Notes: generated by a model not told the origin, from the letters alone. A DNA stretch of 64,000 nucleotides from Bin87 sp965243255 (GCA_965243255.1 CBDEUH010000004.1:2170001-2234000); one strand, 5' to 3'. Counted from the stretch's first letter, positions 52,998 to 63,295 are shown. Numbers and translations are program-made.

Positions 52998-55900
52998 TCA
53001 ATCCCACCCATTCGTACGCAGCCCACACACCAACTCGCCGCTCAGGGTAAGGCCGCACACGGTGAAATTGTCAACGATGAAAATCTCCTGGTATTTCCCC
53101 TCGGTGAGCGCCACAATCTCCAAGTTCGCATTGGGTGTACAACTGGAGCCATCAGAGGATTCCTGGCATCCACTCCAGAAATTCCAGCACGTCGTATCGC
53201 CTGCCTCGTTTATGCCACAAGCCAGGTTATCCTCCACGTTTACCGAGGCAAACTTTCCCGGTGGCGCACCAAGCATGTCAACCTCATCGGAGGAGTCGAA
53301 CGTCCAGCAGCCTATCGTGTCGTCAATCCGTAGGCCGCACGCGCTGTACTCGCTACCGAAGTCCACGGATTTGAACCTACCCTCCGGTACGGGCAGCGTC
53401 CCTGATTGCAATACGTTCCAGCAGGCCAGCGTCCCATCGTCGCGGACTCCGCAGACGTGCTCTTCGCGGGAATGGATTGAGACGAACTTGCCTTCAGGGG
53501 GCGGAGGCAGGTCGTCGCCGTCGGCACCCCAACACCTGACGCCGCCGTCCTGGAGAACGCCGCAGACGTGACTAACCCCAGCGCTGACCGACCGGAACTC
53601 TCCCGCCGGCGTCAGGGCGCCGGTCCACCCTCCCCAGCAGGCCGCGTTTCCGTCAATTCGCACGCCGCAGGCAAAACGTCCGTAGCGTTTGCCGGTGGTT
53701 ACCGATTGGAACGCGCCGGACGGCGGGATGAGGGGCCATTCCTCCGGCAGGTCGGACACCTCCCAGCATATCGCTGCCCCGTCAGCGGAAACACCGCAGG
53801 CGTGGCGGCCGGACACGGAGGCTGTGGTCAGTCTGGGTAGCGAAACTTGGCCGGCGGCTGCGTCCGACCAGCAGAACTGGCTGCCGTCCGAGGCACCGCC
53901 GCAGGTGTACTGATCGCCGGCGCCGAAAAATGAGGCTTGTACCCGCGTGAAGATGTAACTGCCGCCCCAGCAGTCCAGGTATCCATCGACGCGCAGCCCG
54001 CAAACATTGTCGTCCCCGGTGGCCACCTGCCGGAACTCACCCGCCCGTGATTGGCCGCCGGGGCTGAAACTCCAGCACACCACGTCGCCCGATATCGTTA
54101 CGCCGCAGGTATAGCCACTGCCGGCGGAGAGATGCAGAAACTCCCCGTCCGGCGGCGTGGCCTGCCCCCATTCGTCGTTCCCCCAGCATATTGCCCTGCC
54201 GTCGGTGGTGATGCCGCACGTATGGTCAGCGCCGGCCGACACCATGCGGAACTCGCCATCCGGCGGAGAAGACTGCCCATACTCGTCGTCGCCCCAGCAA
54301 ATAGCCTGGCCGGACGGTCGCAGTCCGCAGGTGTGCGTGTCGCCGGCGCTGATCGACGTTATTTCGCCCGGCGGGTGGGATATTTCGCCGTGGGAGTTGT
54401 TTCCCCAGCAGGCTACGCCGCCATCAAGGAGCGTTCCGCAGGCGTGCCGCTCGCCGACGTCTATCGACTTGAACCTGTCGGCCGGCAGGATGTCCGTGAG
54501 CACCTGTTCATCGTCCCAGCAGATTGCGCTGTCATCCGTTCGCACCGCACAGGTCTGGTGGCTGCCGATGCTGACCGACCGAAAATCGCCGGACGGCAGC
54601 CAGGGGATGTGTCCGTCACACCACAGCTTCGCTTCAGGTGTAATGAGGCACCTTTGGCCGTGGCCGTAATGATCGGGGTTCAAACTAACGATCACGGCTT
54701 TCGGCGCGGCAACCTCTCGTTCGCCATCCCAACACAGGTCAAAGACGCCGTTGCGTCCCATCCGAACGCCGCAGGTGTAGTGGGTGCCGCCGCTCGTCAT
54801 TGTCATGCCGACAGTTGGAAACGTGCTGCCGCCCAATCCGAGGGAGTCCAAGCCCCAACAGGTGGTGTCGCCATCGACTTCAGTGGCGCAGGTTTGTATC
54901 AGCCCGGTGGATACGGAAGTGAAGTCGCGCCCCGGCGGTGGCGTTATTTGAAAATCGTCGCTCCCGGCGTCCGGGTTTAAAGACCAACAGGCGATGGAAC
55001 CCTCCGTTCGCAGGGCGCAGTTGTAGCCGAAACCCGCGCTCACCGACGTGAACGCGCCTGACGGCCAACTCTTCCTCCGGGTGTCGCCCCAACATTCCAG
55101 CGTGCCATCGGCGCGAATCCCGCAGGTGTGGAATTCTCCTGCGCTGACTGACCGGAACTTGCCCTCTGGCGGCGACGCTTGACCTCCTCCAAGGGATGAT
55201 GAGCCGAAGAAAAAGCCTGCCTGCGATTCATCCATACCCCAGCAGGCGACCGTGTCGTCAGTCCGTATCCCGCAGGTATGCTGCCCGCCGGCGCTGACCG
55301 ACCGGAACTTGCCTTCCGGCGGCGTAGCCTGGCCTGCACTGTCGTCGCTTCCGTCCCAGGCAAGCCAGCATTCTACCGATGCGTCAGGGCGTATCCCACA
55401 GGCGTGATTCCCCCCAACGCTTACCGATTCAAACCGGCCCTCAGGGACCGGAAACTCCGGGCCAGCGTAATACAGGTGACGGGTGGGCCAGCACGCCACG
55501 GCGCCATCGGTCTTGATTCCGCACGCGAAGAATTGGCCGACGCTGATCGATGTGAACTGTGCCGTGGGGACACGCGGTTTCGCTCCCTTCAATGGGTTGT
55601 ATTCCAACCCCAGGCACACCACGATGCCGTCCCTTCTCAGACCGCACATCGGTCCCTCAACAATCGCGTAGTGCGACAGGTCCACCGTGACCATATCGTA
55701 AAAACCCAACGCCGGTTTCGGCTCTCCCCTGGGGGTAAGTTTCGTTGTTGTGATTACAGGAATTGGAGCAACTGCCGCAGCCGTTGGGGCTGGAGGGGGC
55801 GTTGGGGGTACTGCTGCGGGTGCAGGCGTAGACGTTGAGGCCGGAGTTGGCGAGGGAGTCGGGAACGTTGGTTGGAGCGTTGGTGCAGTCTTTCGGGGCG

Positions 55901-56060
55901 TGGGTTGAACGCTGGCAGTGGGCGCGAGGTCAATATTATCTCCAGCGGGCGGGACTGCCGGTTCGTCAGGAACGTTGGTGCAGGACATGACCTGCAGCAG
56001 CGCTACCGCCAGCACCGCGCAAATGATTAGATACCGCTTTGTTCTCATATTCCCTGCCAT
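52998..56060 (-). CDS. RCC1-type repeat lipoprotein, very long
   Basis: 1020 residues. Signal and lipobox (LIICAVLAVALLQVMSC) lead to a Pro/Thr-rich stalk (about 45-115). The rest is about twenty repeats of 35-45 residues with the core F-x-S-V-S-A-G-x-x-H-T-C-G-I-R-x-D-G-x-x-x-C-W-G, the RCC1/BNR-like propeller pattern. The paired Cys in each repeat (CG and CW) could form disulfides outside the cell. A surface binding role is likely but the ligand is unknown. The start at 56060 has AGAGG nearby; an ATG 12 bases later is an alternative. Confidence 0.85.
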   Translation of the reverse strand: MAGNMRTKRYLIICAVLAVALLQVMSCTNVPDEPAVPPAGDNIDLAPTASVQPTPRKTAPTLQPTFPTPSPTPASTSTPAPAAVPPTPPPAPTAAAVAPIPVITTTKLTPRGEPKPALGFYDMVTVDLSHYAIVEGPMCGLRRDGIVVCLGLEYNPLKGAKPRVPTAQFTSISVGQFFACGIKTDGAVACWPTRHLYYAGPEFPVPEGRFESVSVGGNHACGIRPDASVECWLAWDGSDDSAGQATPPEGKFRSVSAGGQHTCGIRTDDTVACWGMDESQAGFFFGSSSLGGGQASPPEGKFRSVSAGEFHTCGIRADGTLECWGDTRRKSWPSGAFTSVSAGFGYNCALRTEGSIACWSLNPDAGSDDFQITPPPGRDFTSVSTGLIQTCATEVDGDTTCWGLDSLGLGGSTFPTVGMTMTSGGTHYTCGVRMGRNGVFDLCWDGEREVAAPKAVIVSLNPDHYGHGQRCLITPEAKLWCDGHIPWLPSGDFRSVSIGSHQTCAVRTDDSAICWDDEQVLTDILPADRFKSIDVGERHACGTLLDGGVACWGNNSHGEISHPPGEITSISAGDTHTCGLRPSGQAICWGDDEYGQSSPPDGEFRMVSAGADHTCGITTDGRAICWGNDEWGQATPPDGEFLHLSAGSGYTCGVTISGDVVCWSFSPGGQSRAGEFRQVATGDDNVCGLRVDGYLDCWGGSYIFTRVQASFFGAGDQYTCGGASDGSQFCWSDAAAGQVSLPRLTTASVSGRHACGVSADGAAICWEVSDLPEEWPLIPPSGAFQSVTTGKRYGRFACGVRIDGNAACWGGWTGALTPAGEFRSVSAGVSHVCGVLQDGGVRCWGADGDDLPPPPEGKFVSIHSREEHVCGVRDDGTLACWNVLQSGTLPVPEGRFKSVDFGSEYSACGLRIDDTIGCWTFDSSDEVDMLGAPPGKFASVNVEDNLACGINEAGDTTCWNFWSGCQESSDGSSCTPNANLEIVALTEGKYQEIFIVDNFTVCGLTLSGELVCGLRTNGWD

Positions 56061-56161
56061 TGCCTCTGGCTATGTATTGCGCCACCATATCATGGCAACC
56101 CATAACCATGGTATTGACCCGACGGCCGTAACCTTCCGCTTGGTCCCGATTTTCGGTTCCA

Positions 56162-56461
56162 TCAGAGCAACCTCTCCTGGATGCCGGCCTCCAGTTCCTT
56201 TCTACGGCGCTCTTCCTCTGCTTTGATGCGTTCAACGTGAAGGCGCTGCGCCGTGTCACACTTGTCGCAGGTCATATCAACCAGTTGACCCAGCAGGACT
56301 AGTCCGGGGTCTTCCTCATCTTCTAATTCATCCCAAAGGTCGTTGTGTCCAGCGGCGACGCTGTTCGCCCAATCATGTTGGCAGAATTCGTCGACGCGGA
56401 CACGCAGAGTATCAAGCATCGCCTTATTGCCGTGTCCCTCGCGTTGCAAGTCTGCCGGCAA
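56162..56461 (-). CDS. Small charged hypothetical protein
   Basis: 99 residues. The middle has CDKCDTAQRLHVERI, a possible zinc-binding pair, and a C-terminal charged helix (KAEEERRRKELEAGIQE). The N-terminus (DEFCQHDWANSVAAGH) is plausible. No family recognised. No strong SD is visible, so the start is uncertain; it could be the 3' part of an older gene. Confidence 0.4.
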   Translation of the reverse strand: MPADLQREGHGNKAMLDTLRVRVDEFCQHDWANSVAAGHNDLWDELEDEEDPGLVLLGQLVDMTCDKCDTAQRLHVERIKAEEERRRKELEAGIQERLL

Positions 56462-56772
56462 GTTGCAGGGAGTGAGTTCACGGATGAACTACACCCGCCC
56501 AATCACCGAGCTGAAGGCAAGGTTGAGATGAAGCACGCCTTGACCTTGCCGTAGCTGAAAGATGGCAGCATGCGACGGTAGCGGCGGTTCTCGCCCAGAG
56601 CGCTATTGACGACAAGGCCCAGGGCTTTCAGGCGGGGGCTTGGCGCCAGACACGGGAACCCGAAACATCCAGGATGTCAATAATCACTGTCGGGCTTATT
56701 GAAAAACAGCGTGGAACCCCTTGTTGGCACGGCGTTCAGCTACAAAGCTGCGACGTTCAGGTATTGTCGAGG

Positions 56773-56934
56773 ATGCCTATGATTGAGCCCTTGGACCGTA
56801 GTCGCCGCGATTCCACCTTGTTCCAGTTCACCGCCACGCAATCGCGGGATTTCATCAATCCCTACCACCTGCTGATCCGGATCGACGAGCGGCTGGACTT
56901 CGCCAAGTTTGAAATTAACTGGCCGTTGGCCTGA
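56773..56934 (+). pseudogene. N-terminal fragment of an IS1182-like transposase
   Basis: The frame MIEPLDRSRRDSTLFQF, then SRDFINPYHLLIRIDERLDFAKF, is typical of the first 45 residues of IS1182/IS5-group transposases, which then run for 400 more residues. Here the frame ends at 56934 and the DDE region is absent, so it is a relic. Bases 56462-56772 hold nothing else supportable. Confidence 0.6.
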
Positions 56935-57020
56935 CACACTCTGTTGCGGATCGGCAGCTACAGGTACGATTGGTGTAGAATCCATTTTGGAAATCTACCA
57001 AATTCGGGCGAGGTAATCAT

Positions 57021-57515
57021 ATGTCTGGCGATCAAAGCGCAGAACTGCTCGCGGCTGTGGAGGAGTTGCAGAATCGGGTCCGCCACCTGGAGGACATTGA
57101 GGCCCTTCGCAACCTCAAAGCGGAATACGCCGCCGCTTGCGACGACAACTATGACGCTGACCGCCTGGCAGCATTGTTCGTCGAGGACGGCACCTGGCAA
57201 AGCCACGGTATGGGAAGATACGAGGGCAGGGAGGCGATTCGCGAGTTCTTTCGGGGAATCTCGGGCCACTTCGTCTTTGCTTTGCATTACGGGCTGAACC
57301 CGCAGATCGAAGTTACCGGCGATACGGCCCGCGCTCGCTGGTACCTGTTCATGCCGTGCACTGTGGGGGACACCGGCAAGGCGATGTGGCGAGCCGGCCT
57401 CGATGAAGAGGAATACGTCCGAGTTCAGGGCAGGTGGATGTACCGGAGCAAGAAGTCGGCTCCCTTTTTCCACACCACCTTCGAGGAGGGTTGGGCCAAG
57501 CAGCAGTTCATCTGA
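57021..57515 (+). CDS. SnoaL/NTF2-like domain protein
   Basis: 164 residues. After a short coiled helix, the fold pattern of the SnoaL-like group is clear: LRNLKAEYAAACDD...ADRLAALFVEDGTWQSHGMGRYEGREAIREFF, then FALHYGLNPQIEVTGDTARARWYLFM and YVRVQGRWMYRSKKSAPFFHT. These proteins are small barrels acting as isomerases, dehydratases or ligand binders; catalytic residues cannot be assigned. AGGTAA lies nine bases before the ATG. Confidence 0.8.
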   Translation: MSGDQSAELLAAVEELQNRVRHLEDIEALRNLKAEYAAACDDNYDADRLAALFVEDGTWQSHGMGRYEGREAIREFFRGISGHFVFALHYGLNPQIEVTGDTARARWYLFMPCTVGDTGKAMWRAGLDEEEYVRVQGRWMYRSKKSAPFFHTTFEEGWAKQQFI

Positions 57516-58029
57516 GCCGGCTGCGCACCCGAAATTCGCTGCCCTTGCCAACCCTTCGAGAAATCGGCGATGGCCTAGTCCGCCTGTGGCGGACGGCGCG
57601 GTGCCGGGGCCTTCCACTGTACCGGATCTACGACATTGCGGACCGTTGGCACAATATCCGCGTCTACCGGGAGAAGTTGCGTGAGGCTGCCGGCGGCTCG
57701 AGCTGACACGGGCCCAAATGGGATGAGGTCCGATTGGCGTGAACGCTGGGTATCCCGTCACTTCACCTTCAGAGTGGAATATCGTCAATCTCCGTTTGGC
57801 GCCGTTGCTGGGAAGTATGAACAGGTGCTCTCCGAGTTCCCGCTCTCCGATCACCGTGCCTTGGCACCTGTCAAAGCAATTGCGTATCCCAACCGTCGAA
57901 CACACGATGCTAGTGGCGAAGTTTCACCTAGAGTAGCCACGGTTGCGCAACACATGGGGCCATCTACTTCCTGCGCATCGGGGCCACGGCGGCTTCCGGC
58001 CGTGTGTTTGCGGCCGGGCTGTTCTGACA
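57516..58029. other. Gap without recognisable gene
   Basis: About 500 bases between convergent genes. One frame (to 57706) reads LREIGDGLVRLWRTARCRG...ADRWHNIRVYREKL, which is plausible but has no start of its own; it may be a relic. No hairpin terminator was noticed. Confidence 0.3.
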
Positions 58030-59022
58030 TCAGGAACTGGGGTCATCCGGGTCTACGAATTCGGCGATTCCGTCGCCGACCACAAACTCGCCGTCGGCCG
58101 TCACGCTGCCAATGTCTAGATCAAGCGCAATACCGGAGAGCAGGACCTTGACGTAGTCGTCGATGCCGATCTCGCCCTCCATGGCCTCGGCTGTCCGTTC
58201 AGAGCCGAACATGAGGGCAAAGGAAACGTTTATCGAATCGCTTTCGTCGCCTTGCAGTGCGAATCCGGACCCCTGGCAGCGTTCTACCAGACAATCGCCG
58301 ACTTGGGCGACTTGCAGCCAGCCATCTCCGACGTTGTCTAGAATCCGACGAACGTCGCTGTCTTCGGCGCTGGCCAACCGCTCGGGCTCCCGGCTCATGT
58401 GCGTGAGCAACTGCTCCAGGTCGGACTGACGTTGGGATGCACTGACGACATACCCGTCTTTTTCAAAGATGGCTACCGCGGCCGGAAAGCTGCGGCCAGA
58501 GCATTCCCACATTTCGAATCCCCGGTAGTCGTCGTCCTCACAGCCGAGTCCGTCGTCCAGTTCTTCTCGGATGTCGTCGAATTCGAAGTCCCCCTTGGCA
58601 ATCCATAGGGTATCGTCGCCCAAAATGGACTCAAACACCACCGCGAAGAGTTCTATGTGTTCATCGTCCATGCCGATGTCTTCGGTGGTTCTGGGATCCT
58701 CCCCGCCTTCCTCTATGAATTCAGCGTAGTCCTCCAACCCTTCGCGGTTTGTAAAGGCCCTGTAGTCTTCGATGGTCACGAACCGGGCATCGCCCGGAAC
58801 GTAGCCCAATACGCTGCCGCCCCCGGACTCACCGCCGCCCCCGTCCCCAAAAGTGCCGGTCAGCAAAAGTAGGACCACGACGATGGCCGCCACCAGCCCG
58901 GCCGCGCCTCCGCCGACGATGCCAAGCATCTTTCCGGATATGGGAAAGCCGCCACCGGCCGGTCCGGCCTGGGGTTGATGCTGTGACTGCTGGTTGTGTT
59001 CCGAGTTTCCGTTGGCTGCCAT
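58030..59022 (-). CDS. Membrane-anchored hypothetical protein with large extracytoplasmic domain
   Basis: 330 residues from the ATG at 59022, which has AGGAGG ten bases upstream. A Gln/Gly/Pro-rich cytoplasmic N-terminus precedes one membrane segment (MLGIVGGGAAGLVAAIVVVLLLLTG trimmed to its core, about 32-54), then a Gly-rich linker and an acidic domain with VLGYVPGDARFVTIEDY, IAKGDFEFDDIREEL and a Cys pair region (GLGCEDDDY, MWECSG; GDCLVERCQG). The pattern resembles DUF3352-like proteins. Function unknown. Confidence 0.65.
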   Translation of the reverse strand: MAANGNSEHNQQSQHQPQAGPAGGGFPISGKMLGIVGGGAAGLVAAIVVVLLLLTGTFGDGGGGESGGGSVLGYVPGDARFVTIEDYRAFTNREGLEDYAEFIEEGGEDPRTTEDIGMDDEHIELFAVVFESILGDDTLWIAKGDFEFDDIREELDDGLGCEDDDYRGFEMWECSGRSFPAAVAIFEKDGYVVSASQRQSDLEQLLTHMSREPERLASAEDSDVRRILDNVGDGWLQVAQVGDCLVERCQGSGFALQGDESDSINVSFALMFGSERTAEAMEGEIGIDDYVKVLLSGIALDLDIGSVTADGEFVVGDGIAEFVDPDDPSS

Positions 59023-59168
59023 GTTGAGGTGTCCTCCTGAGGAATGAGGGTTCGCAGTTGCCGTTATGTAACGATTTCGTCTATGACCGGCGCGAGATTG
59101 GTCGCCAAGCAATTGTCAACGGGCCGGCACGGAACTAAGCTGTCGCCGCCGTACGGCCAAGTGGGCGG

Positions 59169-59597
59169 TCAATCAGCGGATCCTGACTGACTGGCGGCCA
59201 TCACTTCCTGAATTTTTTCAACGAGCTCCCAATCATAGGCAACGTTGCGGAGTTTTATTCTCCGACCGTCCGTCCCGCGAATGTTCACCGATTTGGACAG
59301 AGACCCGGAACGGGTTACGCTGGCAATCTCCCGATGCTCAAACTCCACCATGCGACGATTGCTCCCCCACCCGGACACGATGACTCGCCTCGTGGTGACC
59401 ACGCACTCAGCGTCCTTGAATCTCGCGTACTGGATGATGCCGACCAGCAGGATGATGAGGCCGGGCAAGAGGAAAAGGAGCAGGCCGATGATGGCCCCGC
59501 ACCCGATGGACATCCAATAACCCTGGGTGTTCGGACCTGCCACGTAAACCACCTGCTCGTCAGGGGTCAGCGCGGTCAACAGATGGGCGCGCATCAA
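59169..59597 (-). CDS. Small membrane protein with bacterial PH domain
   Basis: 142 residues. Two membrane segments joined by a short turn (YWMSIGCGAIIGLLLFL and LIILLVGIIQYARF) are followed by a bPH-like domain: ECVVTTRRVIVSGWGSNRRMVEFEHREIASVT and RRIKLRNVAYDWELVEKIQEV. This is the YdbS/bPH_2 pattern; such proteins are thought to act at the membrane, function unclear. It is followed on the other side by a DUF805-like gene on the same strand. Confidence 0.75.
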   Translation of the reverse strand: MMRAHLLTALTPDEQVVYVAGPNTQGYWMSIGCGAIIGLLLFLLPGLIILLVGIIQYARFKDAECVVTTRRVIVSGWGSNRRMVEFEHREIASVTRSGSLSKSVNIRGTDGRRIKLRNVAYDWELVEKIQEVMAASQSGSAD

Positions 59598-59636
59598 CCG
59601 CCACCTCTTCCGGAATTCCGCGGCAACGCAGTGTCC

Positions 59637-59969
59637 TTAGGGCATTGGCCCATATTCGTTGTCACCATCGCTGTCCATCAGATAAAAGATGAACAGAACC
59701 AGCGAGCCGAAGGGAACGGCGTGCAGGAGCAGCCACCACCCGCTGCGGCCGGTGTCGTGCAGGCGACGCACCGACAGTGCCCAGCTGGGGAGAAACGCCA
59801 CCAGACCGTAGGCGAACAGCAAGGCCAGCAGCCACCAACTGATTTGCCAGGCCAACATGAACAGGATGATTCGGAGTCCCACGTTGAGCACCTGGAAAGT
59901 CCAGTACTCGAGCCTGGCCGCTCTCCCGCCGAAGTCGGCGTATTTCAGGAAAGGCCCTACAAACGGCAT
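59637..59969 (-). CDS. DUF805-family membrane protein
   Basis: 110 residues from the ATG at 59969, preceded by GGGAGG. The opening FLKYADFGGRAARLEYWTF and the later LSVRRLHDTGRSGWWLLL are the hallmark motifs of DUF805, with three to four membrane segments. The C-terminus (DSDGDNEYGPMP) is typical. Role unknown. Confidence 0.88.
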   Translation of the reverse strand: MPFVGPFLKYADFGGRAARLEYWTFQVLNVGLRIILFMLAWQISWWLLALLFAYGLVAFLPSWALSVRRLHDTGRSGWWLLLHAVPFGSLVLFIFYLMDSDGDNEYGPMP

Positions 59970-60307
59970 ACCACGTACCTCCCGATGTTCTGACCAACCC
60001 GTCCGGCACGTTGGCGCGTTTCTGGTGCATTGGCCCCATGCCATTGGCTATTTCAAGGCCGGTTAAAACTAGTGAGTATTACCCATTTTGTCAAGCCGGT
60101 AATACCGACTCCACCGTTGTTCTAACCTCGCTTAACGGCCCTACAAGCGACGCCAACCAGTTCAGACTCCCGGTCGGGCTGGTGGCCAATATAGGGCATT
60201 TAACCTATGGCATACGGTGACTATGGAACCTAGGCTTATCCGAAAGAGCAACATCCACTGCTCGAAAGGCCCAACCGCACGCGACGGGCCGCACCAGCAG
60301 TATCTCG

Positions 60308-61204
60308 ATGGCCCGCTGGGTCGACGGGTGGGAGATAACCGACGTGTCGCCGGATGGGCTTTTCCAACTTTTATCGTCGGCGTCGTGCGGGGCATTCGTG
60401 CTGGCGACGGACCAGACGGTGGTTTTCTGGAACCGGCGCGCCCGGGAAATTCTGGGCTACGCCCCCTACCGGGTGGTGGGCCGGCGCTGCCTGGCCATTG
60501 CTCCCGAGGTCGAGGGCCTTGCCCTGACGGGTGACTGCGAGGAAGGCTGCCCCATGATGCGCAGCCTGCGGGCCGGACTGGTGCCGGGACGGACCCGGAT
60601 ACGAATGCGGTGTTCCTCGGGCGAGAGGAAGTGGCTGGCCGTCACGCCTATGGTGGTGTCGGGCGTAGAGGACGCCGGCCCGTTGCTGGTGTACCTGTTC
60701 GGCGAGTCCGGAGAACCGCCCGTGTCCGCCAACATCGGGCAGTTGATCGACTTGGGCAGAGGCAGGATTGGCGCCGGCTCGATGGAAGGCGCTTTCGAAA
60801 CCGCCGCCCTGGGACTGGAGGATGCGCCCGGTGGAGCGTCACCTGGCGAAACGCCGCCAGGAGGGGCGGAGGCGGAGCCGGCGTTGGATTACGAAAACGA
60901 TTACCCAGTGGGGGTTGGCGCTCGATCCGAAACGGGTGATGCCGGCTACGAGTATCCTGATGCTGGCGGGGAACCCCGCGACCCTGGGCGGCCGCCAAGC
61001 GGCGTGCATCTGACGGCGCGGGAGCGCGAAGTGCTTTCGTACCTGGCCCTGGGCTGGGAAACCCGTTACATTGCGGAAGAACTGGGCGTGAGTTGGTACA
61101 CGGCCCGAAATCATGTCGAAAACCTGCGGCGAAAGTTGGGCGCCTCCAGCCGTTTGGAGGCCGTCATGGCCGCCATGAGGCTGGGTTTGCTTTCGTCCGG
61201 ATGA
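60308..61204 (+). CDS. PAS-domain LuxR-type transcriptional regulator
   Basis: 298 residues. The first 120 form a PAS-like sensor: LLSSASCGAFVLATDQTVVFWNRRAREILGY, GRRCLAIAP, and CEEGCPMM with two Cys that might bind a ligand. A low-complexity Gly/Glu linker follows. The C-terminal LuxR HTH is complete: LTAREREVLSYLALGWETRYIAEELGVSWYTARNHVENLRRKLGASSRLEAV. Targets are unknown; the SD before the ATG is weak. The stop lies ahead of a long non-coding stretch. Confidence 0.87.
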   Translation: MARWVDGWEITDVSPDGLFQLLSSASCGAFVLATDQTVVFWNRRAREILGYAPYRVVGRRCLAIAPEVEGLALTGDCEEGCPMMRSLRAGLVPGRTRIRMRCSSGERKWLAVTPMVVSGVEDAGPLLVYLFGESGEPPVSANIGQLIDLGRGRIGAGSMEGAFETAALGLEDAPGGASPGETPPGGAEAEPALDYENDYPVGVGARSETGDAGYEYPDAGGEPRDPGRPPSGVHLTAREREVLSYLALGWETRYIAEELGVSWYTARNHVENLRRKLGASSRLEAVMAAMRLGLLSSG

Positions 61205-62117
61205 TTCGGTCTGTCCGCCGTCCCACGCCGACACGTCCTGCTGATTGCTGGCCATGAAGGGGGTTCCGGATCTGCCGATAGCCGGCCACCCTGGAATTGA
61301 CGATGACTCGGACGCAACGCGGAACCCAGTTCGGGCGGTCGACAGCGCCGTCAAGACAAGCTGGAAAGTTGGCCGCCGAATTGTGCGGATTGTTGCCGAC
61401 TGGTCCCTGACCATCGGACATTTTTGGCTTCGGCCGCCGCCGGCAAGTTTTGGCGCCGGAGAGCTGCGAGCCCAAGGGCCGTCAGTTCGCGACAATCTTG
61501 ATGACACCAGCCGGTAGCGCCGACGTTTCAGCCGGTGGCACAATGGCCTCGCCGTTGACGAACAGCGGCGCCGGCCGTCAACGACCAACGGGGCGGCTGG
61601 TCTCTCTTGCCAGAGCCGCGAGTTGCCGGCACCCTCTGAATACGGGGGTCGGCAAAATGACTGACCAAATCGTTCACTCCCAAGAAGACCAAGGAAAGAA
61701 ATCAACTCTTAGAATGCGCTCAACTCTTTGCTTGGGCCGTTTCTCGCATGTAAGGTGTACTGACCGTCACCGCGTCTAGCATTGGTTGCAACGGCAGACA
61801 GTCCCTAACACGCCTGTCGCCGCTTGGGCACCACTTCCCCGAAGCAATCCGGCAAGGGCGCCGGAGCGTATTGAAAGAGAACCCTCCAAGGGGATGGCCT
61901 GGTGAAAGTGTTCCGCTGCACAGAACTCAGGCCTATGGTAGCCGGCCGGATATATGACGGTACGTACGGCGTTGATAATTACTAGGCCATGTCCGCTGGT
62001 CATCAACCGCCGCTCCCGACCTTACAATTCCCCTAGAAAAACGGGCCGCCCCTCCAGGTTTGGCCTTGACGGTACGTCGGAGCGGTTCTCCGTCAGCCTC
62101 ATCGGAGGTCAAAGCCA
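61205..62117. other. Long gap upstream of the ABC transporter genes
   Basis: About 910 bases. No frame of protein-like composition was found on either strand, and I could not identify an RNA gene, hairpin array or clear promoter. GGAGG near 62103 is the SD of the permease gene. Confidence 0.4.
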
Positions 62118-63287
62118 ATGTTTCGCAGTCTGGCGCGCCGCAAGCTCCGCACCGCGCTGACCGTGGTGGGCATTGCCGTGGGAATATGGGCGCTGATGGT
62201 CATGAGCGCCATGGCCAACAAGTTGACCACCCTGGTGGACGGTGGCTCCACCTACTTCGACAACAAGATTGTGGTTAGCGACGCGAGGGACCTCGCCTTT
62301 GGTTTTGGCCTGACGCCCATGCCCGCAGAGATCGTCGAACGGATTGGGGAGATCCCCGGCGTGGCGGTGGCAGCGCCGCAGGTGCAGTTCCTCCTGGACC
62401 CGGAGGACACCGGCTCCGGCTTCTCGGCCCCGGACTTTGCCGTCGCCGCCAAGGCCGGGTTCGACCAGGGCCTGGAGACGTTTGGCACCAACGTCGCGCA
62501 GGGACGAGAACTCACCCAGACAGACGAAGGTACGCAGGTCGTCGTGTTGGGCGCCGACCTCGCCAGGAAGTTCAACCTGGCGCCCGGAGACGGGTTTGGC
62601 ATGCGTGGTGAAGAATTCGATGTCGTTGGGGTGCTGGAGCCCACGTTGATGTTCTTTGACAGCACCGCCTTCATCCCACTGGAGGCGGGGCAGGACGTTC
62701 TGGCGCGGGAAGCCTCCATCGGAACGGAACCGGGATCGCCGCCGCCTGAACTGACGTCCATGGTAATAGTGTACCCTGAGGCGGATGCCGGCATTGTCGG
62801 CTTGGCCGAACGCATTGAAACGACCCTGCCCCAGACCAGGGCCGTGTCCGGGGACGACTTCGATGAACAGTTTGGGTCCACAATCGCCATCTTCAACGCA
62901 ATCATCCTCAGCGTGGCGCTGATCAGCATCGTGGTGGGCAGTCTCACGGTCATCAACACGATGACCATGAGCGTGGCTGAACGCACCCGGGAGATCGGCA
63001 TCAAGCGCGCCATTGGGGCGACGCAGGGCGTCATCATGCGGGAACTGGTCTTCGAGGCGGGCCTCATGGGATTCATCGGCGGACTGGTTGGCCTGGGCCT
63101 GGCGGGCCTGGTCGTCTACATCGCCAACGAAGCCGGCCAGACTTCCGGTACAGTCCTGTTCCGGCTTACGCCCCTGATTGGCCTGCTTGGGATTACGTTT
63201 TCCACGGTGTTGGGAGCGATTGCCGGAGTCTTGCCGGCCTGGAATGCCGCCCGGCTGGACCCGGTGGAAGCGCTGCGGCAAGGGTAA
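62118..63287 (+). CDS. MacB/FtsX-type ABC transporter permease
   Basis: 389 residues. The N-terminal membrane segment (LTVVGIAVGIWALMVMSAMA) is followed by a large extracytoplasmic MacB-core domain (about 45-255: FVVLGADLARKFNL-like segments, LEPTLMFFDSTAF) and three C-terminal membrane helices with the FtsX motif (SLTVINTMTMSVAERTREIGIKRAIGAT, then GLAGLVVYIANEAG). Such permeases export lipoproteins, peptides or drugs, or act mechanically. GGAGG lies ten bases upstream. The ATPase gene follows after 8 bases. Confidence 0.92.
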   Translation: MFRSLARRKLRTALTVVGIAVGIWALMVMSAMANKLTTLVDGGSTYFDNKIVVSDARDLAFGFGLTPMPAEIVERIGEIPGVAVAAPQVQFLLDPEDTGSGFSAPDFAVAAKAGFDQGLETFGTNVAQGRELTQTDEGTQVVVLGADLARKFNLAPGDGFGMRGEEFDVVGVLEPTLMFFDSTAFIPLEAGQDVLAREASIGTEPGSPPPELTSMVIVYPEADAGIVGLAERIETTLPQTRAVSGDDFDEQFGSTIAIFNAIILSVALISIVVGSLTVINTMTMSVAERTREIGIKRAIGATQGVIMRELVFEAGLMGFIGGLVGLGLAGLVVYIANEAGQTSGTVLFRLTPLIGLLGITFSTVLGAIAGVLPAWNAARLDPVEALRQG

Positions 63288-63295
63288 GGGCTTCG

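Noticed and set aside
60839..61705. 288-codon minus-strand frame past the LuxR gene
   Set aside because: Mostly antisense to the regulator; Ser/Arg-rich without motif.
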